A stretch of 64,000 nt of DNA, from assembly GCF_024267675.1 (NCBI RefSeq), contig NZ_JALDYX010000010.1:1-64000 (forward strand), given 5' to 3'. Origin of the DNA: Marinobacterium sedimentorum (GTDB taxonomy: Bacteria > Pseudomonadota > Gammaproteobacteria > Pseudomonadales > Balneatricaceae). The position numbers and the translations under genes were made by a program. Of this stretch, positions 25,585 through 36,417 are shown piece by piece; position 1 is the stretch's first letter; every line of letters begins with the position of its first letter. The notes below the pieces were generated by a model, which was not told the origin of the DNA, searched no databases, and saw only the letters and a program-made list of their open reading frames with translations.

Positions 25585-27111
25585 ATGAAAAGACGTAATT
25601 TTCTGCAGGGCTCGGCCCTGTTCGGTTGTGGCCTGCTGCTGAACGCGGCCCGGGCATCCGCGGCAGACTCGCGGCCTTTGCTGGAACAGGGCATTCAGAT
25701 TGGTGATGTACTGAGTGATAGCGCCATCGTCTGGGGGCGCAGCGACCGCCCGGCGCGGATGTGGGTTGAGTGGGCCAGCCGTGAAGACTTTTCCAACGCT
25801 GTGGCCGTACGGGGCCCCTGGGCGCTGCCCCAGGGGGACTTTACCAGCCAGGTCGAACTGGTTGGCCTGCCCGCCGGGGAACGCATCTTTGTGCGCCTGG
25901 GCTACCGCGATGCTGAAGACCACACTATGTCTGACTGGGTCAACGGCAGCTTCATGACGGCACCGCTGCTGGCAGCACCGGTGCGTTTTCTCTGGTCCGG
26001 CGATACGGCGGGGCAGGGGTTTGGCATTAATCCCGAATTTGGCGGCATGAAAATCTACCGCACCATGGCGGATCAGGCGCCGGACTTCTTTGTTCACAGC
26101 GGCGATACCATCTATGCCGACGGCCCAATCCCTGAGTCGATTGAGGTGGAAGACGGCAAGCTGTGGAAGAATCTGGTGACGCCGGAAGTCAGCAAGGTGG
26201 CTGAAACCCTGAATGAGTTCCGTGGCCGCTACCGTTACAACCTGCTGGACGAAAACGTGCGCCACTTCAACAGTCAGGTTGCCCAGCTGTGGCAGTGGGA
26301 TGATCACGAGGTCGTGAACAACTATTCGGCCGCCAAGGATCTGTCGGGCGATGAGCGCTATCAGGTCAAGAGTGTGGGCCTGCTGCAGGCACGGGCCAGC
26401 CGCGCCTTTTTCGATTACGCACCGCTGCGCCAGACCGGCCCCCAGGGCAGTGATCGTATCTACCGGGCGTTGCCCTTTGGTCCGTTGCTCGACCGCTTCA
26501 TGCTGGATCTGCGCTCCTACCGGGGCCGCAACAGCGCCAACATGCAGGTGGCCGCGGGTGCCGATACGGTTTTGCTGGGGCAGGATCAGCTGCAATGGCT
26601 GCTGGACGAACTGAAAGCCTCAAAGGCGACCTGGAAAGCGGTGTTCTGTGACATGCCCCTGGGCTTGCAGGTGGCGGACGGCGACAACTGGGAAGCCGTG
26701 GCCAACGGCGACAACGGTGAAGCCCGCGGCCGCGAGCTGGAAATCGCCTGGTTGCTGAAGGAGATCAAGGCCGCCGGTATCGAAAACGTGGTCTGGTTTA
26801 CCGCCGATGTACATTACACGGCCGCGCACTACTATGATCCTGCCAAGGCGCGCCAGAATGACTTCTCGCCGTTCTGGGAGTTTGTATCCGGGCCACTAAA
26901 TGCCGGTTCCTTCGGGCCCAACGCCCAGGACGATACCTTCGGTTTGCAGGTGAAATACCAGAAAGCACCGGAAAAGCCCAATATGTCGCCCTTTGCCGGG
27001 CTGCAGTTTTTCGGCCAGGTCGATATAGACCCCAAGAGCCGCGCCATGACCGTGACCCTGAAGGACCTTGAGAACAAGTCGCTCTTTACCCAGGTACTGA
27101 TACCGGCCTGA
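25585..27111 (+). CDS. phoD: PhoD-type alkaline phosphatase/phosphodiesterase, Tat-exported
   Basis: A 508-residue periplasmic or secreted enzyme. The start MKRRNFLQGSALFGCG is a twin-arginine signal (RRNFLQ), cleaved probably after ARASA. The PhoD domain follows: an N-terminal beta domain (ILSDS-like VLSDSAIVWGRSDRPA) and a metallophosphatase core with SGDTIYADGP, WQWDDHEVVNNY and FTADVHYTAAHYY carrying the Fe/Ca ligands. It releases phosphate from organic esters. AAGGGCAG precedes the ATG. A palindrome just upstream (25492-25507) suggests repressor control; a Pho box was not recognised. Confidence 0.88.
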   Translation: MKRRNFLQGSALFGCGLLLNAARASAADSRPLLEQGIQIGDVLSDSAIVWGRSDRPARMWVEWASREDFSNAVAVRGPWALPQGDFTSQVELVGLPAGERIFVRLGYRDAEDHTMSDWVNGSFMTAPLLAAPVRFLWSGDTAGQGFGINPEFGGMKIYRTMADQAPDFFVHSGDTIYADGPIPESIEVEDGKLWKNLVTPEVSKVAETLNEFRGRYRYNLLDENVRHFNSQVAQLWQWDDHEVVNNYSAAKDLSGDERYQVKSVGLLQARASRAFFDYAPLRQTGPQGSDRIYRALPFGPLLDRFMLDLRSYRGRNSANMQVAAGADTVLLGQDQLQWLLDELKASKATWKAVFCDMPLGLQVADGDNWEAVANGDNGEARGRELEIAWLLKEIKAAGIENVVWFTADVHYTAAHYYDPAKARQNDFSPFWEFVSGPLNAGSFGPNAQDDTFGLQVKYQKAPEKPNMSPFAGLQFFGQVDIDPKSRAMTVTLKDLENKSLFTQVLIPA

Positions 27112-27149
27112 AGCTTGAAGCCTTAAGCCTTAAGTGAAAGACGCGAAAG

Positions 27150-27176
27150 ACGGCCCCGGTTCATCCCCGGGGCCGT
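27150..27176. terminator. GC-rich hairpin after phoD
   Basis: ACGGCCCCGG / CCGGGGCCGT with a TTCATCC loop; only a short T-run follows, so termination strength is uncertain. Confidence 0.5.
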
Positions 27177-27351
27177 TACTGTCTCGAGGGCGTCGCGCCC
27201 GGCTGGCCGGTCCGGCGCCGGCTCTTGTCCGCACACTGGTCCGTTATGTCTGCCGTGTCTTTCGGTGTGCAAAATGCGCTTGTCCGTAGCGATATCCTGA
27301 TACACTATCGCGTCATTCCGTGCACAAACTGTTACGCATATTGAGAGATTT

Positions 27352-28248
27352 ATGGACGAAAACACGCGCAAAGGTGTGATTTACGCACTCACGGCCTATA
27401 CGCTCTGGGCCATAGCGCCGGTCTATTTCAAGCAGATGCAGCATATAGCCGCCCCCGAGATACTGGCGCACCGTATTGTCTGGTCCTTTGTGCTCACGCT
27501 GGGGCTTATTGCGCTGTTTAACAAGCGTGACTTGCTGATAGCAACCCTGCGCAACGGCCGTGCGCGCTGGGCGCTGCTGGCATCCACCACCCTGATTGCG
27601 CTGAACTGGGGGGTGTTTATCTGGGCGGTGAACAACAACTACATGCTCAGCGCGAGCCTGGGGTATTACATTAACCCGCTGATCAACATTCTGCTGGGCA
27701 TGCTGTTTTTCCGTGAGCGGCTGGACCGGGTGAGCACTCTGGCAGCGGGGCTGTGCGTCGCCGCCGTGGTCTTCGAGCTGGTGCAGTTTGGCAGTCTGCC
27801 CTGGATTGCACTGGTGCTGGCCTGCAGCTTTGCCTTCTATGGCCTGGTGCGCAAGAAGCTGGGCGTCGACAGTTTCACCGGCATGGCGCTGGAAACCGGC
27901 TTGCTGCTGCCGGTGGCCATGGGCTATCTGCTGTTCACGACCAGCCCCACCTCGGATCTGACGGCCAACCCTGCCTGGACCAACCTGTTGCTGTTTGCCG
28001 CCGGCCCCATCACCATGGTGCCGCTGATGTGCTTTGCGGCGGCGGCCAATCGTATCAGTCTCACGGCGCTGGGATTTTTCCAGTACATAGGCCCCACGGG
28101 CATGTTCCTGCTGGCGGTGTTTGTCTACGATGAACCTCTGAGCCCGGAAAAGCTGGTGACCTTTGGCCTGATCTGGACGGCGCTGGCCATCCTGACGTTC
28201 GACTCGCTGTACAAACTGCGCCGCCGGCGACTGATCGCGCCGACCTGA
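27352..28248 (+). CDS. rarD: RarD-type EamA transporter
   Basis: A 298-residue inner-membrane protein with ten predicted membrane segments in two EamA halves, of the RarD (chloramphenicol-sensitive protein) family. MDENTRKGVIYALTAYTLWAI, MQHIAAPEILAHRIVWS and NRISLTALGFFQYIGPT are characteristic. It belongs to the drug/metabolite exporter superfamily; substrate unknown. TTGAGAGA precedes the ATG. It is not obviously in an operon with phoD (240-bp gap containing a hairpin). Confidence 0.88.
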   Translation: MDENTRKGVIYALTAYTLWAIAPVYFKQMQHIAAPEILAHRIVWSFVLTLGLIALFNKRDLLIATLRNGRARWALLASTTLIALNWGVFIWAVNNNYMLSASLGYYINPLINILLGMLFFRERLDRVSTLAAGLCVAAVVFELVQFGSLPWIALVLACSFAFYGLVRKKLGVDSFTGMALETGLLLPVAMGYLLFTTSPTSDLTANPAWTNLLLFAAGPITMVPLMCFAAAANRISLTALGFFQYIGPTGMFLLAVFVYDEPLSPEKLVTFGLIWTALAILTFDSLYKLRRRRLIAPT

Positions 28249-28308
28249 GTCTGGCTATCGTCAGCAGCTTTGTGGGCGCTGCAAGGCATCGAAACAGTGG
28301 CTATCCTT

Positions 28309-29013
28309 CTAGGCGTTCCAGGTCAGTTCCGGCAGTTTGTCCAGGGAACCAAGTGTTGCCAGCGGGCTGGACTTCAGCCAGTCCTGGAGTTTGCGGGCAA
28401 GGTCCGGATTGCCCAGGACCTTGATATCACCTTTCTTGACGGCGTCATTGAAACTGTATTCGCAGATCCAGACGGCAGTCATGGTTTTCAGGGAACACTT
28501 GATCAGGCAGTCAACCTCGTAGCCGTTATCGGTCAGGCAGAGATCAATTTCATTGTTTTCGCACACCAGCCACCAATGACGTGCGCCTTCTGGTGCATCG
28601 CTGTATTCAAACTCGATCACTATTCGGTGGGCGGGGAAAACTGCGGAATCCACGGTGCGGCGCATATCCCACATGAGCAGGCCGGCATCCAGATCCTCGC
28701 TCTCCAGACTGGAGCGACTCCAGCGATGTCCCCAGACGCCAAGCAGTTCAATAATGGGGCGCAACTCCAGCCCTGCCGCGGTCAGGCTGTAGTCATGGTC
28801 GCCCTTTTGCCCATCCATTTTTATGATTCCGGCTTTCAGCATGGTCTTGAGACGTGCCGAGAGTAAAGTCGGTGACATAAGCGGAACACCTTTTTGCAGC
28901 TCACTGAAACGCGAGCTGCCGGCGAGTAACTCACGGGCAATCAGCAAGGTCCAGCGTTCACACAGCAGCTGGGTGGCCTGGGCTAACGGACAAAACTGGC
29001 CATAGGATTTCAT
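28309..29013 (-). CDS. HxlR-family transcriptional regulator with C-terminal extension
   Basis: A 234-residue protein. The N-terminal 100 residues are an HxlR winged helix (CPLAQATQLLCERWTLLIAR; MSPTLLSARLKTMLKAGII), regulators that respond to electrophiles, sulfur species or redox change. The C-terminal 120 residues (starting near RRTVDSAVFPAHRIVIEF) look like a SCP2-like lipid-binding domain, seen in longer members. Cys8 and Cys18 flank the first helix. It converges with rarD, and MITE copy B1 lies upstream. Its target is unknown. Confidence 0.83.
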   Translation of the reverse strand: MKSYGQFCPLAQATQLLCERWTLLIARELLAGSSRFSELQKGVPLMSPTLLSARLKTMLKAGIIKMDGQKGDHDYSLTAAGLELRPIIELLGVWGHRWSRSSLESEDLDAGLLMWDMRRTVDSAVFPAHRIVIEFEYSDAPEGARHWWLVCENNEIDLCLTDNGYEVDCLIKCSLKTMTAVWICEYSFNDAVKKGDIKVLGNPDLARKLQDWLKSSPLATLGSLDKLPELTWNA

Positions 29014-29293
29014 GCTTTTTGCTCCATTTTTTTCATTCTGTGCGGCTGTTTAATGCCCGCTACAGATTCTGTAGTACTTGAGCGGCATGACCGGTGCTAG
29101 GCTTGAGCAATATAGCATTTAATAGTAATCCGGCGTGTTAATGGATGACGCCGGGATGCGTCATCATTGGCCGCAGGTCAATGCGAAGCCCGCAAAAAAC
29201 GGGCGCTTGTCTGCGTATAGGCGCCAGTTATTGTGAAAATCTCGGACAGTTCCTTAGGGAAAACGATCTGTCCACCCGGTTTTATAGTGGCCC

Positions 29294-29460
29294 CTAGGAG
29301 GCTGTCCGAGAATGCTGGCCGTCGCGAGAGCCGGCTGATTTGAGCGGGTTTTTGTGCTTTTTAAAGGCGAATAGTGGTTCTATTTAACGCAAAACAGCAC
29401 AAAAAACAGCCAAATTCAGGTGGTTCGCAGTAGGTTGAGTATTGTCGGGCAGTCTCCTGG
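29294..29460. repeat. MITE-like hairpin element, copy B1
   Basis: 167 bp; ends CTAGGAGGCTGTCCGAGAAT and (inverted) CCAGGAGACTGCCCGACAAT. The same tip AATAG-TGGTT-CTATT as copies A1/A2, but the arms are GTTTTTGTGCTTTTT and AAAACAGCACAAAAAAC. The right end lies 17 bp before the globin ATG. Confidence 0.85.
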
Positions 29461-29477
29461 CTTAACGGAGCAGCAAT

Positions 29478-29837
29478 ATGAGCGATCTACTTTTTGACAG
29501 ATTAGGTGGCATAGAAGGCGCAACCCGAATAGCCCATGATCTCGTTGATAATCATTTGAATAATAAGACTATTTCGACCAGATTTACTGATTCTGATATT
29601 CCTGCGCTGAAAAATGCCGCAGCCACTTTTCTGATTGCCGGTACCGGCGGGCCTGATGTCTATAAGGGGAAAGACATGCTGGCGGCCCACAAGGGCATGA
29701 ATATATCCGCGCTGGAGTTCATGGCGGTGCTGGATGATGCACTGGAGGCGCTTGAAAAAAATAATGTCGGCCAGCCCGAGCAGGCAGAAGTGCTGTTCGC
29801 GCTTTACAGCATGCGCTCCCAGGTTGTGCTCGTTTGA
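29478..29837 (+). CDS. group 1 truncated hemoglobin
   Basis: A 119-residue truncated globin (2-on-2 helix fold) that binds heme. The proximal histidine is His71 in VYKGKDMLAAHKGMNIS, a TrHb1 hallmark; the N-terminal MSDLLFDRLGGIEGATRIA matches the TrHb1 A/B helices. Such proteins bind O2, NO or other small ligands. ACGGAG 9 nt before the ATG comes right after the end of hairpin copy B1, so the element bounds its upstream region; another element (A2) follows the gene. It stands alone. Confidence 0.92.
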   Translation: MSDLLFDRLGGIEGATRIAHDLVDNHLNNKTISTRFTDSDIPALKNAAATFLIAGTGGPDVYKGKDMLAAHKGMNISALEFMAVLDDALEALEKNNVGQPEQAEVLFALYSMRSQVVLV

Positions 29838-29884
29838 CCGCCCAGGCAAGCACCCGGTTGGCAGATCACAGCCGAGGCACCTGC

Positions 29885-30114
29885 TAGCAGCCTGTCGGGC
29901 TTGGCCGGTCGTAGCGAGGGAACGTCCGTTTTGAGGCAGTTTTTGAGCTCTTTTGAGGCGAATAGTGGTTCTATTTAACACTTGGAACGAAGTGGAAAGA
30001 ACCGCTTTAGCGGGGTCGCAGACCGAGGAGCCTGCGACGAGTAAAAAAGAGCGCGAAAAATGACCAAAATCGGCTTTTCCGCAGTAGATCAGTGTTAAGT
30101 CCGACAGGCTGCTA
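29885..30114. repeat. MITE-like hairpin element, copy A2 with extra hairpin
   Basis: 230 bp. Ends TAGCAGCCTGTCGGGCTT and AAGTCCGACAGGCTGCTA. The core stem is GCTCTTTT with AAAAGAGC; the tip is unchanged. About 63 bp (29980-30042) are extra relative to A1 and carry a hairpin GTCGCAG/CTGCGAC at 30015-30038. Confidence 0.82.
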
Positions 30115-30166
30115 AAACGCAGGTTTCAGGCCCAGGCTGCCCATGGCCTTGCCATGCATTGAGACG

Positions 30167-30204
30167 AAAAAGCCCGCGCTCCTTCTGGAGCGCGGGCTTT
30201 TTTA
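30167..30204 (-). terminator. terminator of valS (bidirectional)
   Basis: AAAGCCCGCGCTCC / GGAGCGCGGGCTTT, 4-nt loop, A-run on one side and T-run on the other. It lies 40 bp past the valS stop codon. Confidence 0.85.
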
Positions 30205-30243
30205 CAGCCGGCTGATTGCTACTTAGCAGTCAGTAATCACCAC

Positions 30244-33150
30244 TCAGAGTGCTTCGATCTTGGCGTACTGTTCGCTCAGCTTGTCAAAGGCGGACTGGGA
30301 CTCGGCGATTTTTTCGCGTTCTTTGGCTACGACTTCATCCGGCGCGTTGGCGACGAATTTGGCGTTGGACAGCTTGCCTTCAACCCGCTTGATTTCGCCC
30401 TGCAGGCGGTCGAGTTCCTTCTGCAGACGGGTGAGTTCCGCGTCCTTGTCGATCAGGCCGGCCATGGGTACCAGCACTTCCATTTCGCCGACCAGCGCGG
30501 TGGCAGCCATGGGCACGTCGTCGCCGGGGTTGAGCCAGGTGACACCGCTGAGCTTGGCCAGCTTCTTCAGGAAGGAGGCGTTGTCGGACAGGCGGCGCTG
30601 GTCTTCGCTGCTGCCGTTGGTGAAGAGGACGTCCAGGTCTTTGGACGGCGGAATCTTCATTTCGCCGCGGATGTTGCGGATGCCGGTGATCACGCCCTGC
30701 AGCCATTCGATATCGGCTTCGGCCTGGGTGTCGATCTTGGCGTCTTCAGCCACCGGGTAGGGCTGCAGCATGATGGTGTCGCCTTCGGTGCCGGCCAGGG
30801 TCTTGATGGACTGCCAGATTTCCTCGGTGATGTAGGGCATCAGCGGGTGCGCCAGGCGCAGCACGGCTTCGAGTACGCGCACCAGGGTGCGGCGGGTGCC
30901 GCGCTTGCGCTTGTCTATATCGCTCGTCGCTCCCGGCGTCCCGCCTCCCGCGACGTTAGCACCTCCCTGTGCGTCATCCTCCCACAGCACGGGCTTGGAC
31001 AGTTCCAGATACCAGTCACAGTACTGGTTCCAGATGAAGTCGTAGATCGTCTGGGCGGCCAGGTCGAAACGGTAGTCGTCCAGCTGCCGGGTGACCGTGG
31101 CTTCGGTGCGCTGCAGCGCGCTGATAATCCAGCGATCGGCCAGCGACAGCTCGACGGCATTGCCCGTCTGACCGCAGTCCTGCTCTTCGGTGTTCATCAG
31201 CACGTAGCGGGCCGCGTTCCAGATCTTGTTGCAGAAGTTGCGATAGCCTTCGAGGCGCTTCATGTCCCAGTTGATGTCACGGCCGGTGGACGCCAGTGCC
31301 GCCAGGGTGAAGCGCAGGGCGTCGGTGCCGTGGGCGGAGATGCCTTCGGGGAACTGCTTTTCGGTGCGCTTGCCGATTTTCTCGGCCTGCTGAGGCTGCA
31401 TCAGGTTGCCGCAGCGCTTTTCCAGCAGCTCGGGCAGGCCGATGCCGTCGATCATGTCCAGCGGGTCCAGCACGTTGCCCTTGGACTTGGACATCTTGTC
31501 GCCGCTCTCGTCGCGGATCAGGCCCGTGACGTAAACGGTCTTGAACGGCACCTGGGGCTTGCCGTCCTCATCTTTCATGAAGTGCATGGTCATCATGATC
31601 ATGCGCGCCACCCAGAAGAAAATGATGTCGAAACCCGTCACCAGGGTGTCGGTGGGGTGGAAGGTCTTGAGGCGTTCGGTGGCCTCGGGCCAGCCCAGGG
31701 TGCCGAAGGTCCAGAGCGCGGAGCTGAACCAGGTGTCCAGCACGTCGTCGTCCTGGCGCAGCACGAGTTCCAGGTCCAGGTTGTACTTTTCCCGTGCCGC
31801 CGCGGCGGAGGTGGCCACATAGACATTGCCGGCATTGTCGTACCAGGCCGGAATGCGGTGGCCCCACCACAGCTGGCGCGAAATGCACCAGTCCTGAATG
31901 TCGCGCATCCAGGAGAAGTACATGTTTTCGTACTGCTTGGGCACGAACTTGATGTCGCCGTTTTCCACCGCCTCGATGGCGGGCTTGGCCAGGGTCTTGG
32001 CATCGCAGAACCACTGGTCGGTGAGCATGGGCTCGATGACCACGCCGCCACGGTCGCCGTAGGGCACGGTCATGGCGTTCTCTTCGATCTTTTCCAGCAG
32101 CCCCAGGGCTTCAAAGTCGTCGACGACGCTTCGGCGAGCCGCAAAGCGCTCCATGCCGTGGTATTTTTCGGGCAGGGTCGGGTCGATGTCGTCGTTGACG
32201 CTGCCGTCTGCATTGAACACCTGGGCCTGGTCGCGGATATCGGCGTTGAGGGTCAGGATATTGATCAGCGGCAGCTTCTGGCGCTTGCCGACCTCGTTGT
32301 CGTTGAAGTCGTGGGCCGGGGTGATCTTGACGCAGCCGGTGCCTTTTTCCATGTTGGCGTAGTCGTCGGCAACGATGGGGATACGGCGCCTCACCAGCGG
32401 CAGCTCAACGAACTTGCCGATCAGCGCCTGGTAACGCTCGTCTGCCGGGTTTACCGCCACGCCACTGTCGCCGAGCATGGTTTCGGGGCGGGTGGTGCCC
32501 ACCACTATGTAGTTCTTGCCATCCAGGGTGGTGGCGCCGTCGGCCAGCGGGTAGCGCAGGTACCACATCTTGCCCTTGATCTCGCGGTTCTCGACTTCAA
32601 GATCGGAGATGGCGGTATGCAGTTTGGGGTCCCAGTTGACCAGGCGCTTGCCGCGATAGATCAGCTTGTCGTCGTACAGGCGGATAAAGACTTCCTGCAC
32701 GGCGTGGTAAAAGCCGGAATCCATGGTGAAGCGCTCGGTCGGCCAGTCGACCGAGTTGCCCAGGCGACGCATCTGTTCGGTAATGGTGCCACCGGACTGC
32801 TCTTTCCATTCCCACACTTTTTCGATAAAGGGTTCACGGCCCAGGTCGTAACGGCTTTCGCCGGTTTCGGCCGCCAGCTTGCGCTCCACCACCATCTGGG
32901 TGGCGATGCCGGCATGGTCGGTGCCCACCTGCCACAGGGTGTTGCGACCCTGCATGCGACGGTAGCGGGTCAGCGCATCCATGATGGTGTGCTGGAAGGC
33001 ATGGCCCATGTGCAGGCTGCCGGTGACGTTGGGCGGCGGAATCATGATGCTGTAGGCATCACCCTGGCCGGAAGGCGCGAAGTAGTTGCGCTCTTCCCAG
33101 GTCTTGTACCAGGATTTTTCGATTTCGTGCGGCTGGTAAGTCTTGTCCAT
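30244..33150 (-). CDS. valS: valyl-tRNA synthetase
   Basis: Class I aminoacyl-tRNA synthetase of 968 residues that charges tRNA-Val and edits mischarged threonine. [15 protein letters not shown] contains the HIGH signature and [14 protein letters not shown] the KMSKS loop; the C-terminal coiled coil ([21 protein letters not shown]) is complete. Residues about 726-752 carry an insertion ([19 protein letters not shown] then DIDKRKRG) in the anticodon-binding region, absent from the usual gammaproteobacterial sequence. It starts at ATG 33150; a MacB-like operon upstream separates it from holC. The reading frame is intact despite the insertion. Confidence 0.96.
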   Translation of the reverse strand: MDKTYQPHEIEKSWYKTWEERNYFAPSGQGDAYSIMIPPPNVTGSLHMGHAFQHTIMDALTRYRRMQGRNTLWQVGTDHAGIATQMVVERKLAAETGESRYDLGREPFIEKVWEWKEQSGGTITEQMRRLGNSVDWPTERFTMDSGFYHAVQEVFIRLYDDKLIYRGKRLVNWDPKLHTAISDLEVENREIKGKMWYLRYPLADGATTLDGKNYIVVGTTRPETMLGDSGVAVNPADERYQALIGKFVELPLVRRRIPIVADDYANMEKGTGCVKITPAHDFNDNEVGKRQKLPLINILTLNADIRDQAQVFNADGSVNDDIDPTLPEKYHGMERFAARRSVVDDFEALGLLEKIEENAMTVPYGDRGGVVIEPMLTDQWFCDAKTLAKPAIEAVENGDIKFVPKQYENMYFSWMRDIQDWCISRQLWWGHRIPAWYDNAGNVYVATSAAAAREKYNLDLELVLRQDDDVLDTWFSSALWTFGTLGWPEATERLKTFHPTDTLVTGFDIIFFWVARMIMMTMHFMKDEDGKPQVPFKTVYVTGLIRDESGDKMSKSKGNVLDPLDMIDGIGLPELLEKRCGNLMQPQQAEKIGKRTEKQFPEGISAHGTDALRFTLAALASTGRDINWDMKRLEGYRNFCNKIWNAARYVLMNTEEQDCGQTGNAVELSLADRWIISALQRTEATVTRQLDDYRFDLAAQTIYDFIWNQYCDWYLELSKPVLWEDDAQGGANVAGGGTPGATSDIDKRKRGTRRTLVRVLEAVLRLAHPLMPYITEEIWQSIKTLAGTEGDTIMLQPYPVAEDAKIDTQAEADIEWLQGVITGIRNIRGEMKIPPSKDLDVLFTNGSSEDQRRLSDNASFLKKLAKLSGVTWLNPGDDVPMAATALVGEMEVLVPMAGLIDKDAELTRLQKELDRLQGEIKRVEGKLSNAKFVANAPDEVVAKEREKIAESQSAFDKLSEQYAKIEAL

Positions 33151-33312
33151 TACGATTGGCGTCTCTGGAATTCTTGGGAGTCGCTGGATCCGGTTCGCAA
33201 CCGGGTCAGGCTCGCTGGCATCTGAAAGAATCGGCCGATTATACCCGCTGACCCCGGATCAAGGTAGGGCGTATCGGCGATCCCCGGCACAAGCGGTGAT
33301 CGCGGCCTGGCG

Positions 33313-34506
33313 CTATTCCTGCTGCAGTGCATCAACCGGGTTCAGCCCGGCGGCGCGCCAGGCCGGGGATACGCCGGCCAGCAATCCGACGACGGCTGCG
33401 AGCAGCAGAGCCAGCAGCAGGTAAAAGGGACTCAGGCTGATCGGCAGGGCGGGAATGGCCAGCGCCAGCACGCCCAGCAGCAGGGCCATGAGCAAGAGTC
33501 CGAACAGGCCGCCGGCCAGGGCCAGCAGCAGTGCTTCGGACAGAAACAGCAGCAGAATCTGTCGCCTTGTTGCCCCGAGCGCACGCAGCAGGCCAATCTC
33601 GGCGGTGCGCTCCTGTACCGTGGTGACCATGATGGTGACGATGCCGATGGCGCCCACCAGCAGCGAGATGCCACCCAGTGCCCCGACCGCCACGGTCAGC
33701 AGACTCAGAATGCGGTTCAGGCTGCTAAGCATTTCATCCTGGGTGGTGAGGCTGAAGTCCTCCACCCCGTGGCGCTGTATCAGACGCTGGCGGATGCGCT
33801 CGGCCACCTGCTGGGCGCTGGAGCCGGCACGGTAGGTGATATCGATCTCCATCAGGCCGGGGCGATTGAACAGCGACAGGGCGCGGTCGATCGGGATATA
33901 GACGATATCGTCGAGGTCGAAACCGAGCATTTGCCCCTTGCTGGCCATGACGCCGACCACCCGATAGCGTTCGCCGCCGACCCGGATAAAGCGACCGAGC
34001 GCACCGGCATCGCCGAACAGTTCGCGTTTTACCCTGGACCCGAGCACGGCCAGCGGCTGGGAGTTGCCACTGATGACCGGCAGGAAGTGACCCTGGGCGA
34101 TGCCAAAACGCCAGGCCGCGGCCATTTCGCCATTGCCGCCGATGATATCGGTGTGACGCACGCGCCGGCCAAACTCGATCGCGCCGCTGCCCTGTACCAC
34201 GGGTACGACCCGCTCGACGAACGGCAGCGAGCGCAGGCTGTCGGCATCGTCCAGCGACAGCGGCCTTGTACTGGAGAGCAGGCCGCCGATACCGCCTGTC
34301 TGGGTTTTGCCCGGGTTGACGGCGACGATGCGACTGCCGAACTGGGAAAAATTATCCAGTACATAGAGCTGCAGGCCGGCGCCAAGGGTCGTCAGCAGGC
34401 TGACGGCGGCGATCCCCACGGCAATGCCCAGGATGGTTAAAAAACTGCGCAGCCGGGCGGTCAGCAGGGCCCGGGTGACCAGGCGCAGGACATCGGCCGT
34501 GCGCAT
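33313..34506 (-). CDS. MacB/FtsX-type ABC transporter permease (second)
   Basis: A 397-residue inner-membrane permease with one N-terminal and three C-terminal membrane segments and a large periplasmic MacB_PCD domain between. MRTADVLRLVTRALLTARLR and VQERTAEIGLLRALGATRRQI are standard FtsX-family features. Its start ATG overlaps the stop of the previous permease by 1 bp (TGATG), so translation is coupled. It is the fourth gene of the operon MFP-ATPase-permease-permease; valS starts 163 bp beyond it. Confidence 0.9.
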   Translation of the reverse strand: MRTADVLRLVTRALLTARLRSFLTILGIAVGIAAVSLLTTLGAGLQLYVLDNFSQFGSRIVAVNPGKTQTGGIGGLLSSTRPLSLDDADSLRSLPFVERVVPVVQGSGAIEFGRRVRHTDIIGGNGEMAAAWRFGIAQGHFLPVISGNSQPLAVLGSRVKRELFGDAGALGRFIRVGGERYRVVGVMASKGQMLGFDLDDIVYIPIDRALSLFNRPGLMEIDITYRAGSSAQQVAERIRQRLIQRHGVEDFSLTTQDEMLSSLNRILSLLTVAVGALGGISLLVGAIGIVTIMVTTVQERTAEIGLLRALGATRRQILLLFLSEALLLALAGGLFGLLLMALLLGVLALAIPALPISLSPFYLLLALLLAAVVGLLAGVSPAWRAAGLNPVDALQQE

Positions 34507-35703
34507 CAGCGTGCCAGGCCCTGCAGTGCCAGCACCGGCGGCATGCGCGCAGCACGCGACGCCGGTAACCAGGCGAATACCAGGGCCGTTGCAATGGCGA
34601 TACCCAGGGCCGCGCCCAGGGCCCAGATCGACACCACAAAGGGCAGCAGCGGAAAGAACCAGTGGCCCAGCGCAAGCAGGCCATAGCCCGTGACAGCGCC
34701 GAGCACCGAACCGACCAGGGCCAGCTGCAGGGCTTCGCTGATAAACAGCAGTCGCACGGTGCGGGCGCTGGCGCCCAGCGCCTTGAGCAGGCCAATTTCG
34801 CGGGTACGCTGGCTGACGCTGATCAGGGTGATGTTCATGATCAGAATGCCGGCCACCAGCAGGCTGATGGCGGCGATGGCCCCGACGCCCAGCGTCAGCA
34901 GCTGCAGAATGTCATCGAAGGCGCCGAGCAGGGCATCCTGGGTGATCAGAGTGACATCCCGCTCGCCGCCGTGGCGCTGCTGCATCAACGCCTGAATATC
35001 GTTGCGCGCCTGGGGCATCGGGCTGCCGGGCCGGATCTGCAGAAAAACGCGGAACATGCCCTGGGTATTGAAGATCTGCTGCGCGGCGGCAACCGGAATC
35101 AGGATGCCATCGCTCAGGTCCAGTCCCAGGGATTCGCCGCGATCATCCAGAATGCCGATCACCCGAAAACGCCGGTCACCGATGCGCAGCCAGGCGCCCA
35201 GGGCCTTCTGGTGGCCAAAGAGCTCGCGGCGGGTGTTTGACCCGATGACGGCGACAGGTTCCGCCCGCTGCAGCGGTATCACCGGCAGCGCCTGACCCTG
35301 CCTGACCACCAGCTCGCGCAGGCGGAAAAAGACCGCACTGGTCCCCACCGTCAGCAGCTCGCGGCTGCGTCCGCCGACGTGGGTCTGGGCATTGCCGACG
35401 ATCAGCGGCGCGACACGCTGCACCGAACCGAGGCGTTCCAGCGCTAGCGCATCCTCGAGGGTAATATCACGGGTACCTTCGCCGGTCAGCGGCGGGATGC
35501 CGCCGCTGGTTTCTTTGCGCCCAGGCAGCATGATCAGTACGTCGCTGCCCAGCAGCGAGAATTCGTTCAGCACGAACTGGCGTGCGCCCTCGCCAAGTCC
35601 GGTCAGCAGCAGCACGGCGGCAACGCCCACCGCCATGGCCAGCAGGCTCATCAGCGTTCTGAAGCGCTGGCGCAGGAGCAGACGCAGATTGAACTGCAGC
35701 AGG

Positions 35704-35717
<14 letters not shown>
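34506..35717 (-). CDS. MacB/FtsX-type ABC transporter permease (first)
   Basis: A 403-residue permease of the same family as the next gene; the two share their starts (MRTADLL/MRTADVL) and the C-terminal SQRTREIGLLKALGASARTV. Having two different permeases suggests a heterodimer, instead of MacB's homodimer. ATG 35717 overlaps the ATPase stop by 14 bp; the longer frame to 35831 is an overlap with the ATPase gene. Periplasmic core from about residue 45 to 280. Confidence 0.88.

Positions 35718-36413
<696 letters not shown>

Positions 36414-36417
<4 letters not shown>

Noticed and set aside
30847..33225. A 792-codon open frame antisense to valS
   Set aside because: It is a shadow frame of a GC-rich gene: the sequence has no family resemblance, and valS on the opposite strand is complete with all signature motifs.
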